Virus record (IMG/VR): IMGVR_UViG_3300010370_004344 | Coordinates: 1-26,529 of that record | Direction: 5' to 3' (one strand) | Length of the DNA stretch: 26,529 nt | Origin: a virus | In this document: positions 15,585 through 22,876 of the stretch, piece by piece | How the letters are laid out: every line of letters starts with the position of its first letter | Numbering within the stretch: position 1 is the stretch's first letter | Notes under the pieces: model-generated | What the model saw: only the letters and a program-made list of their open reading frames with translations | Databases searched by the model: none | Told to the model about the DNA's origin: nothing | Made by a program: the position numbers and the translations under genes

Positions 15585-16589
15585 ATGCAAAAAATAGCTT
15601 TAATTATAGGTGCTAACGGACAAGATGCTTCATATCTGGCAGAATTGCTAATTGAAAAAAATTATAAAGTTCATGGTACAATACGAAGAAATTCTGTACC
15701 AGAATCACAAACAACAAGAATTCAGCATTTACATGATGCAGATTTAATAACATTGCATTATGCTGATTTAACTGATCCGATTAGCATTGAAAGTGTGATA
15801 CAAAGATTGCAGCCAGATGAAATTTACCATTTAGCTGCACAGTCTCACGTTCAAATTTCCTTTGAGTTACCCCAATACACACTTGATGTAAATGGTGGTG
15901 GTACGCTCGCTGTGCTAGAAGCAGTAAGAAGATTTTCCCCACACTCAAAAGTTTATCACGCTGCAACTTCAGAGATGTTTGGCAACTCTAAAGATTCAGA
16001 TGGATTTCAGAGAGAAACAACTCCGCTGATTCCAGTTAGCCCGTATGGTTGTGCCAAATTATATGCCCACAGTCTTTGCAGAAACTATTCACAAGCTTAT
16101 AACCTTTTTGTTTGTTCTGGGATTCTTTTTAACCACGAATCCCCGAGAAGAGGAATTAACTTTGTAACCAATAAAGTTGCATTGCAGGCAGCAAAAATTA
16201 AATTGGGATTAGCTGATACTTTGGTTTTGGGAAATCTTGAAGCAAAACGAGACTGGGGCCATGCAAAAGACTATGTGCAGGCAATGTGGTTAATGTTGCA
16301 ACAAGAAAAGCCAGAGAGTTATGTAATTGCAACTGGTGAAACAAGATCAGTACAGGAAATGGTTAATTGCGTTTTTGATTATGTTCATTTAGATACAAAG
16401 AAGTATTTAAAAACAGATAAAAAATATTGCAGACCAGAAGAACTTCACTACCTTTGTGGTGATGCCACTAAAGCAAAAAATACTTTAAATTGGACTCCAA
16501 AAATTCAATTTGATGATATGATGCACGAAATGGTTGATTTTTGGATGGATAAACTATTAAATAAAAAGCTTGATTTATCATTAATATGA
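15585..16589 (+). CDS. gmd: GDP-mannose 4,6-dehydratase
   Basis: Converts GDP-D-mannose to GDP-4-keto-6-deoxymannose, the precursor of GDP-fucose, GDP-rhamnose, GDP-perosamine and GDP-colitose. The protein is 334 aa. Diagnostic features are GANGQDAS (9-16), the RRNS NADP site (34-37), the catalytic TSEMFG (128-133), YGCAK (154-158) and GILFNHESPRRG, which is near-universal in Gmd. In the N-terminal loop the third glycine of GxxGxxG is alanine (A15), a small departure. It closes the sugar island and is followed by gp55. ATG 15585 is taken as start; a TATAAT at 15574-15579 is too close to be its promoter. Confidence 0.92.
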   Translation: MQKIALIIGANGQDASYLAELLIEKNYKVHGTIRRNSVPESQTTRIQHLHDADLITLHYADLTDPISIESVIQRLQPDEIYHLAAQSHVQISFELPQYTLDVNGGGTLAVLEAVRRFSPHSKVYHAATSEMFGNSKDSDGFQRETTPLIPVSPYGCAKLYAHSLCRNYSQAYNLFVCSGILFNHESPRRGINFVTNKVALQAAKIKLGLADTLVLGNLEAKRDWGHAKDYVQAMWLMLQQEKPESYVIATGETRSVQEMVNCVFDYVHLDTKKYLKTDKKYCRPEELHYLCGDATKAKNTLNWTPKIQFDDMMHEMVDFWMDKLLNKKLDLSLI

Positions 16590-16603
16590 GTTAAAATAAT
16601 ACC

Positions 16604-17170
16604 GTGAAAAAGCCCAAAAGAAAAAACAAAAAAGCATCTGATGCAGATTACGTAAGTAATCAAGATTTATATGATGCTTTAGTAGATTATCGTAAAAAAG
16701 TACAAGATGCTGAAAATGCAGGAAGAAAAAAACCAAAACTTCCAGATTTTATAGGCGAATGTATTTTAAAAATTGCAACACGTCTTTCATATAGACCAAA
16801 TTTTGCAAATTACCCATACAGAGAAGAAATGGTTTCAGATGCAGTATTAAATTGCATAACCTACATTGATAATTTTGATCCCAGCAAATCTAATAGTCCA
16901 TTTGGCTATTTAACTCAGGTTTGCTGGTTTTCTTTTGTGCGTATTATTAACAAAGAAAAACGTGAAAAGTATACTCAATACAAATATGCCGAGCAGCAAA
17001 ATGATAAAGATTTTCATAACTGGTTTAATGAAACCTATGCGGGTATAGATGTCGGCAGAAGAGATTTTTTTGGGCTTACTGATTTAGACATGGAAAGATT
17101 TGACGAAATGTTAGCACCAAAAAAAGGAAAAAGAAAAAGAAAAACAAAGGAATCTTCATTAGATTTATGA
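16604..17170 (+). CDS. gp55: gp55-like late-transcription sigma factor
   Basis: Directs host RNA polymerase to late promoters in T4-like phages and contacts the sliding clamp. The 188 aa product (T4: 185 aa) has the gp55 pattern: YVSNQDLYDALVDYR at the start, a sigma-region-2-like helical core around FDPSKSNSPFGYLTQ, FVRIINKEKREKY, and a basic C-terminal tail. The last residues SSLDL resemble the clamp-binding SLDF motif at the end of T4 gp55, but without the extra residues that follow it there. The start is GTG at 16604, because no in-frame ATG fits; the ribosome site is weak. ATGA overlaps the gp47 start. Placed with gp45, gp44 and gp62, which form the clamp system it depends on. Confidence 0.93.
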   Translation: MKKPKRKNKKASDADYVSNQDLYDALVDYRKKVQDAENAGRKKPKLPDFIGECILKIATRLSYRPNFANYPYREEMVSDAVLNCITYIDNFDPSKSNSPFGYLTQVCWFSFVRIINKEKREKYTQYKYAEQQNDKDFHNWFNETYAGIDVGRRDFFGLTDLDMERFDEMLAPKKGKRKRKTKESSLDL

Positions 17171-18213
17171 AAGCCGTTATTCTCAACGACACACATTTTG
17201 GTTATAAAGCGGATTCTCCAATTGTATTGGAATATTTTTTATCTTTTTTTGAAAAACAATTATTTCCATATATTCGTGAAAATAATATAAAAACTATTTT
17301 CCATCTTGGAGATGTATTTGACAGAAGAAAATATATTAACTTTAAAACTTTAAGCCAAGTACGCACAAGATTTTTTGAACCACTTCAAGAAATGGGTATT
17401 AAGTGCATTGGAATATGCGGCAATCACGACACATATTATCGGAACAATAATAAAGTAAATTCGTTACAAGAAATTGTTTCCCAGTATAGCAACTGGGAAA
17501 TATACTCTGAACCCGTAGAAATAAAAACAAGCGATGGCTGCGTTGCCCTGGTTCCCTGGATTAATCCAGAAAACGAGGAAGTCGCAGCACAATTTATATC
17601 TGAAACAACTTGTTCTTTGCTTTTGGGGCATTTAGAATTATATGGCTTCCAAAGTATTAGAGGAGTATTTGTGGAGCAGGGTTATGAACCAAAACACTTT
17701 GACAAGTTTGAGTATGTTCTTACTGGGCATTACCATATCAAGTCTAGCCGCGATAATATACATTACTTGGGTACGCAGTATGAAATGGCTTTCTCAGATG
17801 TCAAAGAAGAGAAGGGATTTCACGTATTTGACTTCGGTGAGCGTACATTATCGTTTATTAAAAATACAAAAAAGCTTTTCTACACGTTTGATTATAACGA
17901 AGACAACCAACAAGAAATCAATTTTGAAAACTTTAAAGATTGTTTTGTTAAAATATTTGTCAAGAAGCGAACTAAGGCTCCAGCTTTTGAAAAGTACCTT
18001 GATAAATTCTATGAAGCGGGCGTGGCAGAATTGGCAGTAACAGAAGAAGTTTCTACAAATCCAGAATTGGTTGCGGTGGACATTCATAAAGATACATTAC
18101 AACTTTTGCATGAAGAACTTCAATGCATTAACGATAAATCTATTGATAAAAATAAACTTGCCAAGATCGTAGATGAAGCGTATAATATGGCTCTATCCAA
18201 GGATGAAGAGTGA
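17167..18213 (+). CDS. gp47: gp47-like SbcD/Mre11-type nuclease subunit
   Basis: Metallophosphoesterase half of the gp46/gp47 nuclease that resects double-strand ends for recombination-dependent replication. The 348 aa protein (T4: 339 aa) carries the Mre11 phosphodiesterase motifs: NDTHFG (7-12), HLGDVFDRR (46-54), CGNHDT (84-89) and, further on, GHLELYG and TGHYHIKSS. All the expected metal-binding Asp/His residues appear intact. It overlaps gp55 upstream (ATGA) and gp46 downstream (GTGA), giving three coupled genes. No odd features were noted. Confidence 0.96.
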   Translation: MKAVILNDTHFGYKADSPIVLEYFLSFFEKQLFPYIRENNIKTIFHLGDVFDRRKYINFKTLSQVRTRFFEPLQEMGIKCIGICGNHDTYYRNNNKVNSLQEIVSQYSNWEIYSEPVEIKTSDGCVALVPWINPENEEVAAQFISETTCSLLLGHLELYGFQSIRGVFVEQGYEPKHFDKFEYVLTGHYHIKSSRDNIHYLGTQYEMAFSDVKEEKGFHVFDFGERTLSFIKNTKKLFYTFDYNEDNQQEINFENFKDCFVKIFVKKRTKAPAFEKYLDKFYEAGVAELAVTEEVSTNPELVAVDIHKDTLQLLHEELQCINDKSIDKNKLAKIVDEAYNMALSKDEE

Positions 18214-19931
18214 TTGAATTTTTATCTGTAAGATTTAAAAATTTTGGTTCTTTTGGAGCCAATTTTTCTGAAATTAACTTAAATAGCCGTAGCACTACGT
18301 TAGTAACTGGTACGAATGGCCACGGAAAGTCCTTTGCCTTATTGGACTCTTTGTGCTTTGGATTATTTGGAAAGCCTTTTAGACCTATTAATATACCACA
18401 GCTAGTTAATACTGTAAATGGTAAAAACTGTGTTGTTGAAATAGAGTTTAACAAGGGCAACAGCCATTATTTAATTCGTCGTGGGTTATCCCCAAAAACT
18501 TTTGAAATTTATAAGGACAAAGAACTTATAGATCAAAATGCCAAATCCAAAGATTATCAAGAAATGTTTGAAGAACAAATTCTTGGATTTGATTATTCTG
18601 CTTTTAAACAAGTTGTTATTCTTGGTAAGTCTAATTTTATACCATTTATGCAGTTAACTCCTGCAGAGCGCAGAAAGATCATTGAAGGGTTGCTAGAGCT
18701 AGATATTCTTGCTGATATGAATGTCTATGTTAGAGGCCAGCTAGGTTCTTTAAAAGTTTCTATCGCAGAGCATGACAGTTTACTTAAAATTGCACATGAA
18801 AAAATAAAGTCTCAAAAAGAATTTATTGATCAGGTAAAAACGAGCAATGCTGGTGATATTAAACTGTTAGAAGATAGAATTAAAGAATATCGTGACCAAA
18901 TAAAAGAAGATACAAAACAAAAAAGTATTTTACTAAGTAAGCATACGGCTTTACAAGATACGGCAAAGAATATCAAGAAAAAAATTGATTCTTTAAAAGA
19001 TGTTCCTGGAATGTTATTGAAAGCAGAAACACTTAAAGAAACAATATTGGAAGAAATTAAAACTTTAGAACAAAATGCAACTTGTAAGTGCTGTGGGCAA
19101 TCTTTACCTGAAGAGCAAAGAAAAAAACACATAGCAGAAAAAAAAGAAAAAGCAGAAAACTGTTTTGAGGCTCTGAAGGTTGCTACCAAAAAAACCAGAG
19201 AACTGGATGAGTTAAACAAATCTTACAATGAACTTTTCCCAGAGATAGAAACTTTGGCAAATGATATAAATGGTTATAGTTATAGAATCGGAAATAGTGA
19301 ATCCAATATAAAAGTTTTAGAAAAAGATAAAAAAGATAAAGAAGCAGCAAACAATCTAACTGGTTTATTGGCTAGCTTACAAGAGTCCGAGGACAAAAAG
19401 AATGAACTTGCACAAAAATTGGAAGGCTTTATCCAAGAACAAATTCATCACGACGTGGTATATGATATTCTTAAGGACAGCGGACTTAAAAGCCGTATTA
19501 TTAAACATTATGTTCCCATTATCAATGGACTCGTCAACAAGTTCCTCGGAAAACTTAATCTCTATGTTGACTTCACCATCGATGAGGAGTTCAAGGAAAC
19601 AATCAAGTCACGATACAGAGATGCATTCTCATATTCCTCTTTCTCTGAGGGAGAAAAACAACGCATCGACCTTGCCATACTGTTAACTTGGCGAGAGATT
19701 GCTAAAATGAAAAATAGTCTCAACTGCAATCTTCTTATTTTTGACGAGATTCTAGATTCTTCCTTGGATGCCGCTGGCACGGAGTCTTTCTTAAAAATTC
19801 TTAATAAAATGAAGAATAAGTGTTCTATTTTTATTATAAGCCACAAGGCCGATCAATTGGTTGATAAATTTGATCAATCGTTACAATTTGAAAAGAAAAA
19901 TAATTTTTCAAAGATTAAGGTGAATGTCTAA
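18210..19931 (+). CDS. gp46: gp46-like SbcC/Rad50-type ATPase subunit
   Basis: ATPase partner of gp47 in the end-resection complex. The 573 aa protein (T4: 560 aa) contains Walker A GTNGHGKS (34-41) and long coiled-coil arms. The zinc-hook motif is CKCCGQ (Cys292 and Cys295 as the CxxC). The ABC signature FSEGEKQRID is at 478-487, and Walker B LLIFDE at 508-513, followed by a D-loop and an ISHK H-loop. It starts at GTG 18210 with the gp47 stop inside it (GTGA); no better ATG exists in the first ten codons. The gene is complete, with all ATPase motifs intact. Confidence 0.96.
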   Translation: MIEFLSVRFKNFGSFGANFSEINLNSRSTTLVTGTNGHGKSFALLDSLCFGLFGKPFRPINIPQLVNTVNGKNCVVEIEFNKGNSHYLIRRGLSPKTFEIYKDKELIDQNAKSKDYQEMFEEQILGFDYSAFKQVVILGKSNFIPFMQLTPAERRKIIEGLLELDILADMNVYVRGQLGSLKVSIAEHDSLLKIAHEKIKSQKEFIDQVKTSNAGDIKLLEDRIKEYRDQIKEDTKQKSILLSKHTALQDTAKNIKKKIDSLKDVPGMLLKAETLKETILEEIKTLEQNATCKCCGQSLPEEQRKKHIAEKKEKAENCFEALKVATKKTRELDELNKSYNELFPEIETLANDINGYSYRIGNSESNIKVLEKDKKDKEAANNLTGLLASLQESEDKKNELAQKLEGFIQEQIHHDVVYDILKDSGLKSRIIKHYVPIINGLVNKFLGKLNLYVDFTIDEEFKETIKSRYRDAFSYSSFSEGEKQRIDLAILLTWREIAKMKNSLNCNLLIFDEILDSSLDAAGTESFLKILNKMKNKCSIFIISHKADQLVDKFDQSLQFEKKNNFSKIKVNV

Positions 19932-19942
19932 ATATATTAGAT

Positions 19943-20227
19943 ATGGTCATTGATAATTATAAAGAAAGAAATCAAAACGGAACTCGTTTGATTTATAAAA
20001 AAGGCCAAGTAATTTTACACAATGGTAATATATATGTCTGTGTAAAAAAAACTGAAAAAAGCCCAACGAAAGAACCAAAATCGTGGATTAATACAGGGTT
20101 TATTGAGCCTTATTATGGCGTAACAGAACCAGTAAAACCAATTGAAAATCAACTTTGGATAAAAAATGAGGATTCGATTTTTGTTTGGAAAAAAGATTTT
20201 AAAAAATATAGTTGGATTAAAGTTTGA
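19943..20227 (+). CDS. Small protein with a chitin-binding-domain-like layout, function unknown
   Basis: A 94 aa protein that I cannot assign with confidence. Residues 12-49 follow the pattern NGT...Y..GQV..HNGNIYVC.....SPT..P.SW, which resembles the aromatic-rich CBM5/12-type modules common in phage tail and glycan-binding proteins. The second half is rich in Trp, Lys and Pro. The initiator ATG (19943) is 11 bases after gp46, without a strong ribosome site. In T4 the 46-45 interval also holds small accessory genes, so its location is ordinary, but a carbohydrate-binding look there is not. No membrane segment was found. Confidence 0.55.
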   Translation: MVIDNYKERNQNGTRLIYKKGQVILHNGNIYVCVKKTEKSPTKEPKSWINTGFIEPYYGVTEPVKPIENQLWIKNEDSIFVWKKDFKKYSWIKV

Positions 20228-20257
20228 TTTTATTGAATTAGGAGATAGAATGTAATT

Positions 20258-20410
20258 ATGAACGAAGATAGCTTTGAAAAGTTTACCAACCGTCGCAAGA
20301 ATAAGCCCTCTGGCTTTAGCAAGAAACAAGAAAAAAGAAACAAAAGAGGCAGCAGGCATGAGCAAAAGCAACAGTTGAATAACTCAATATACAAAAAAGA
20401 ATTTGATTAA
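20258..20410 (+). CDS. 50 aa basic small protein between gp46 and gp45
   Basis: A short reading frame of 50 codons starting at ATG 20258 and ending TAA 20408-20410. It is very basic, rich in Lys, Arg, Gln and Asn, with a NRRKNKPSGFSKKQEKRNKR stretch that could bind nucleic acid. AGGAG near 20240-20244 lies about 14 bases upstream of this ATG, a little far. A closer ATG there is followed at once by a stop. T4-like phages carry small genes in the same interval, but I recognise no specific match. It could be real or a chance frame; the codon-like composition and gene-sized interval favour real. Confidence 0.5.
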   Translation: MNEDSFEKFTNRRKNKPSGFSKKQEKRNKRGSRHEQKQQLNNSIYKKEFD

Positions 20411-20430
20411 TACCAGAAAGAGATTATATT

Positions 20431-21102
20431 ATGGATACTGTGACAAAAATGAGACTTTCAAAAGAAACGCTTGCTATTCTTAAAAACTTTGCAGGCATCA
20501 ATTCAAACATTCTTATTAAGCCTGGCAACAAGCTTAGAACCATGTCGCCAAATGCCAATATCTTGGCAGAGGCTCAAATTACAGAAGATTTTGATACAGA
20601 GGTTCCGATCTGGGATCTAAATCAATTTCTTGCTGTAGTTAGCATGTTTTCTAATCCCGATCTAGAGTTTAACGAGAAATACGTGGACATTTCTAATGGT
20701 CGTTCCACAATCCGATACCATTATTCGGATGCTTCTCTTTTAACTGTACCGAAGAGAGATATAAGAATTCCAGATTCTGTAATCTCCTTCGATCTGTCAG
20801 AAAGCAATCTAAACGAAATTTCTAAGGCCGCAAACATTCTTCAGGTAACAGACCTACAGATTATTGCAGAAAACGGCTCTTTGAGTGTTCAGGTAGACGA
20901 TAGCAAAAATGATACTTCAAATAAGTTTTCACTTCTAATTGATGAAAACTATGATGGTCCAGATTACACTGGTTCATTTAATGTTTCAGAAATTAAATTT
21001 TTGCCTGGTTCTTATAAAGTGTGTTTGACCGATACAATTATTTCTACATTTACACATGAGTCAAATACTCTTAAGTACGTCATCGGAACAAAGAGAGGTT
21101 AA
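20431..21102 (+). CDS. gp45: gp45-like DNA polymerase sliding clamp
   Basis: Trimeric processivity clamp; in T4-like phages it also activates late transcription with gp55. The product is 223 aa (T4: 228 aa). The N-terminal region (MRLSKETLAILKNFAGINSN) follows the T4 gp45 pattern of KLSK-T-LLKNFA-INS. The second domain keeps the PCNA-like fold pattern with DLNQFLAVVSMFSNPD and a C-terminal beta-rich end. Purine-rich AAGAGA precedes the ATG. The gene order 46-(small genes)-45-44-62-regA matches T4. Overlap with gp44 depends on the gp44 start chosen. Confidence 0.93.
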   Translation: MDTVTKMRLSKETLAILKNFAGINSNILIKPGNKLRTMSPNANILAEAQITEDFDTEVPIWDLNQFLAVVSMFSNPDLEFNEKYVDISNGRSTIRYHYSDASLLTVPKRDIRIPDSVISFDLSESNLNEISKAANILQVTDLQIIAENGSLSVQVDDSKNDTSNKFSLLIDENYDGPDYTGSFNVSEIKFLPGSYKVCLTDTIISTFTHESNTLKYVIGTKRG

Positions 21103-21103
21103 T

Positions 21104-22045
21104 TTGTCTTCAGTAACTAATTTGCTTTGGGTTGAAAAATATCGACCCAGCACTCTATCTGATTGTATTTTGCCAAAAGATCTTTCCATTATTTTTAATG
21201 GAATGGTTAAAGAAGGTAAAATACCAAATATGCTTTTTTATGGCAAGGCTGGAACAGGAAAAACAACTGTTGCCCGGGCTTTAGCCAAAGACATTGATAT
21301 GGACAGCATGCTTATCAATTGCTCCGAGGACAAAGGTATTGATACCTTGCGAGTAAAAATCCGTCAATATGCTTCAACTATATCTTTATCTGGTAAAGGT
21401 AAGCTTATTATTCTAGACGAGTTTGACTACGCAACAACGGCAATTCAAACAGGATTGCGCGGTGCCATCGAAGAATTTGCTAATAATTGCAGATTTGTTC
21501 TTACCTGCAATTATAAAAATCGTGTTATTGATCCTTTGCATTCAAGATGCACAGGAATTGATTTCAGCATTCCAGCAGACGAAAAGGCAAATATAGCCAC
21601 ACAAATTCTTTCCCGGGTAGAGCATATTCTTAAACAGGAAAATGTGCCTTATGAAATCCCCGTTTTGGCAAACCTAATTAAAAAACATTTTCCGGATATT
21701 AGAAGAATTATTAATGAGTTACAAAAGTATTCTTCATATGGAAAAATTGATGTTGGTATTCTTTCACAAGGAAGCTGTGACTCGTATAAAGAACTTTTGG
21801 GTTATATGAAAAAGAAAGATTTTGCATCTTGCCGTAAATGGGTTATGCAAAATATTGATCTTAATACCTCAGAGTTTTTTAAACGTTTGTACAATGAGCT
21901 ATATACAGCTTTGAAGCCTTCTTCAGTACCACAGGCTATTCTTATTATAGCAGAATATCAATATAAGTCTGCATTTGCTTCAGACCAAGAAATTAACACC
22001 ATGGCTATGGTGGTTCAACTTATGATGGACTGCGAGTTTGCCTAA
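21104..22045 (+). CDS. gp44: gp44-like clamp-loader ATPase large subunit
   Basis: AAA+ ATPase that, with gp62, opens and loads the gp45 clamp. Motifs are WVEKYRPSTL (9-18), Walker A GKAGTGKT (47-54), Walker B LIILDEFD (101-108) and the sensor/arginine-finger SRC motif (147-149). The best start is TTG at 21104: AGAGG lies 5 bases upstream, and the N-terminus then begins shortly before the conserved EKYRPST, as in T4 gp44. An ATG at 21056 would add 16 residues inside the gp45 gene but has no ribosome site. Length is 313 aa from TTG (T4: 319 aa). Its stop shares one base with the gp62 start. Confidence 0.93.
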   Translation: MSSVTNLLWVEKYRPSTLSDCILPKDLSIIFNGMVKEGKIPNMLFYGKAGTGKTTVARALAKDIDMDSMLINCSEDKGIDTLRVKIRQYASTISLSGKGKLIILDEFDYATTAIQTGLRGAIEEFANNCRFVLTCNYKNRVIDPLHSRCTGIDFSIPADEKANIATQILSRVEHILKQENVPYEIPVLANLIKKHFPDIRRIINELQKYSSYGKIDVGILSQGSCDSYKELLGYMKKKDFASCRKWVMQNIDLNTSEFFKRLYNELYTALKPSSVPQAILIIAEYQYKSAFASDQEINTMAMVVQLMMDCEFA

Positions 22046-22425
22046 TGAAACTTGGCGATTTTTTAAACAGCATTAATTATGATAAAAAACCTCTTCTAGA
22101 CAATGAAGAAAAGGTAGATGGTCTTTATCCAGCTTTTATTGTAAATCGTTGTTTATCCTTTTTTCCAGATACCATATTTCATGCAAACGAAATGAATTGC
22201 AATTGGGAATTGGATAAAAAAATGCAATTTGATTTCTATAGACTTGGTATAAGAAAAAAGAAAAGGTTCAGTCCCTGGGTTAAAAAAGACTTAGAAGAAA
22301 ATATTGAGCTTGTAAAAGAAGTATTTGGCTATACAGAATCCAAGGCGCAAGAAGTCCTAAATATATTGGGTCCTGAAGATTTAGTGAAATTGAAAGAATC
22401 ATTAGATAAAGGTGGAACCAAATAA
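22045..22425 (+). CDS. gp62: gp62-like clamp-loader small subunit
   Basis: Non-ATPase subunit of the clamp loader. At 126 aa it is clearly shorter than T4 gp62 (187 aa). It starts MKLGDFLNSINYDKK, followed by a YPAFIVNRCLSFFPDTI segment that fits the gp62 pattern of a hydrophobic N-terminal region with P-F-x-N-x-x-LS. The rest is helical and charged. It is one base overlapped with gp44 (TAATG), indicating tight coupling and probably balanced production of the two subunits. A shortened gp62 is, as I recall, common in marine T4-like phages. The call rests on motif and position. Confidence 0.88.
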   Translation: MKLGDFLNSINYDKKPLLDNEEKVDGLYPAFIVNRCLSFFPDTIFHANEMNCNWELDKKMQFDFYRLGIRKKKRFSPWVKKDLEENIELVKEVFGYTESKAQEVLNILGPEDLVKLKESLDKGGTK

Positions 22426-22442
22426 ATATAAGGATTTTTGTT

Positions 22443-22868
22443 ATGTCGGATATTTCAAAGCGTGTTTTTAATGATGTTGGCGTACATGTAAAACTTTTTG
22501 ATGACGAAGATTTTATGGTCGTCAGAGAAACACTTTCACGTATTGGTGTTTCCCCAAAAGGTAAAAAAGTTCTTTATCAATCATGCCATTTAATACATAA
22601 AAACGATGTATATATTATTGCCCATTTTAAAGAATTATTTTCTTTAGATGGACTACCTTCAAATTTATCTGAAGAAGATTTAAAACGAAGAAATACTATA
22701 ATCCAATTACTCAAAGACTGGGAACTACTTGAAGTAATTGATGAAGAAAAAATTAAAGATAAAATGCCAATCAACGGCGTAAAAATTATTAAATATACAG
22801 AAAAAGATGATTGGGACTTAATTCCCAAATTTAACCCCGGAACACTAAGAAAGTTTTTTAATTCATAA
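22443..22868 (+). CDS. regA: RegA-like translational repressor
   Basis: RNA-binding protein that represses translation of many T4 early mRNAs, including genes 44, 45 and its own. The 141 aa protein (T4: 122 aa) carries the RegA core VLYQSCH (43-49), HFKE (61-64), an SLDG segment, a LLKDWELLE motif (residues about 88-96) and a late P-K-F/Y block near the end, all in T4 order. An N-terminal extension of about a dozen residues and a longer C-terminal region are the main differences. AAGGA at 22431-22436 gives the ATG 22443 a good ribosome site. It follows gp62 by 17 bases. Confidence 0.93.
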   Translation: MSDISKRVFNDVGVHVKLFDDEDFMVVRETLSRIGVSPKGKKVLYQSCHLIHKNDVYIIAHFKELFSLDGLPSNLSEEDLKRRNTIIQLLKDWELLEVIDEEKIKDKMPINGVKIIKYTEKDDWDLIPKFNPGTLRKFFNS

Positions 22869-22876
22869 GGATGACT

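Noticed and set aside
18830-19219. Minus-strand 129-codon Ser/Phe/Leu-rich frame opposite gp46
   Set aside because: It lies wholly inside the coiled-coil coding region of an intact gp46 and has no ribosome site; it is a composition shadow.
22421-22429. AATAAATAT before regA as a T4-type late promoter
   Set aside because: The ribosome site AAGGA follows immediately, so a transcript from here would lack it; regA is also an early gene in T4.
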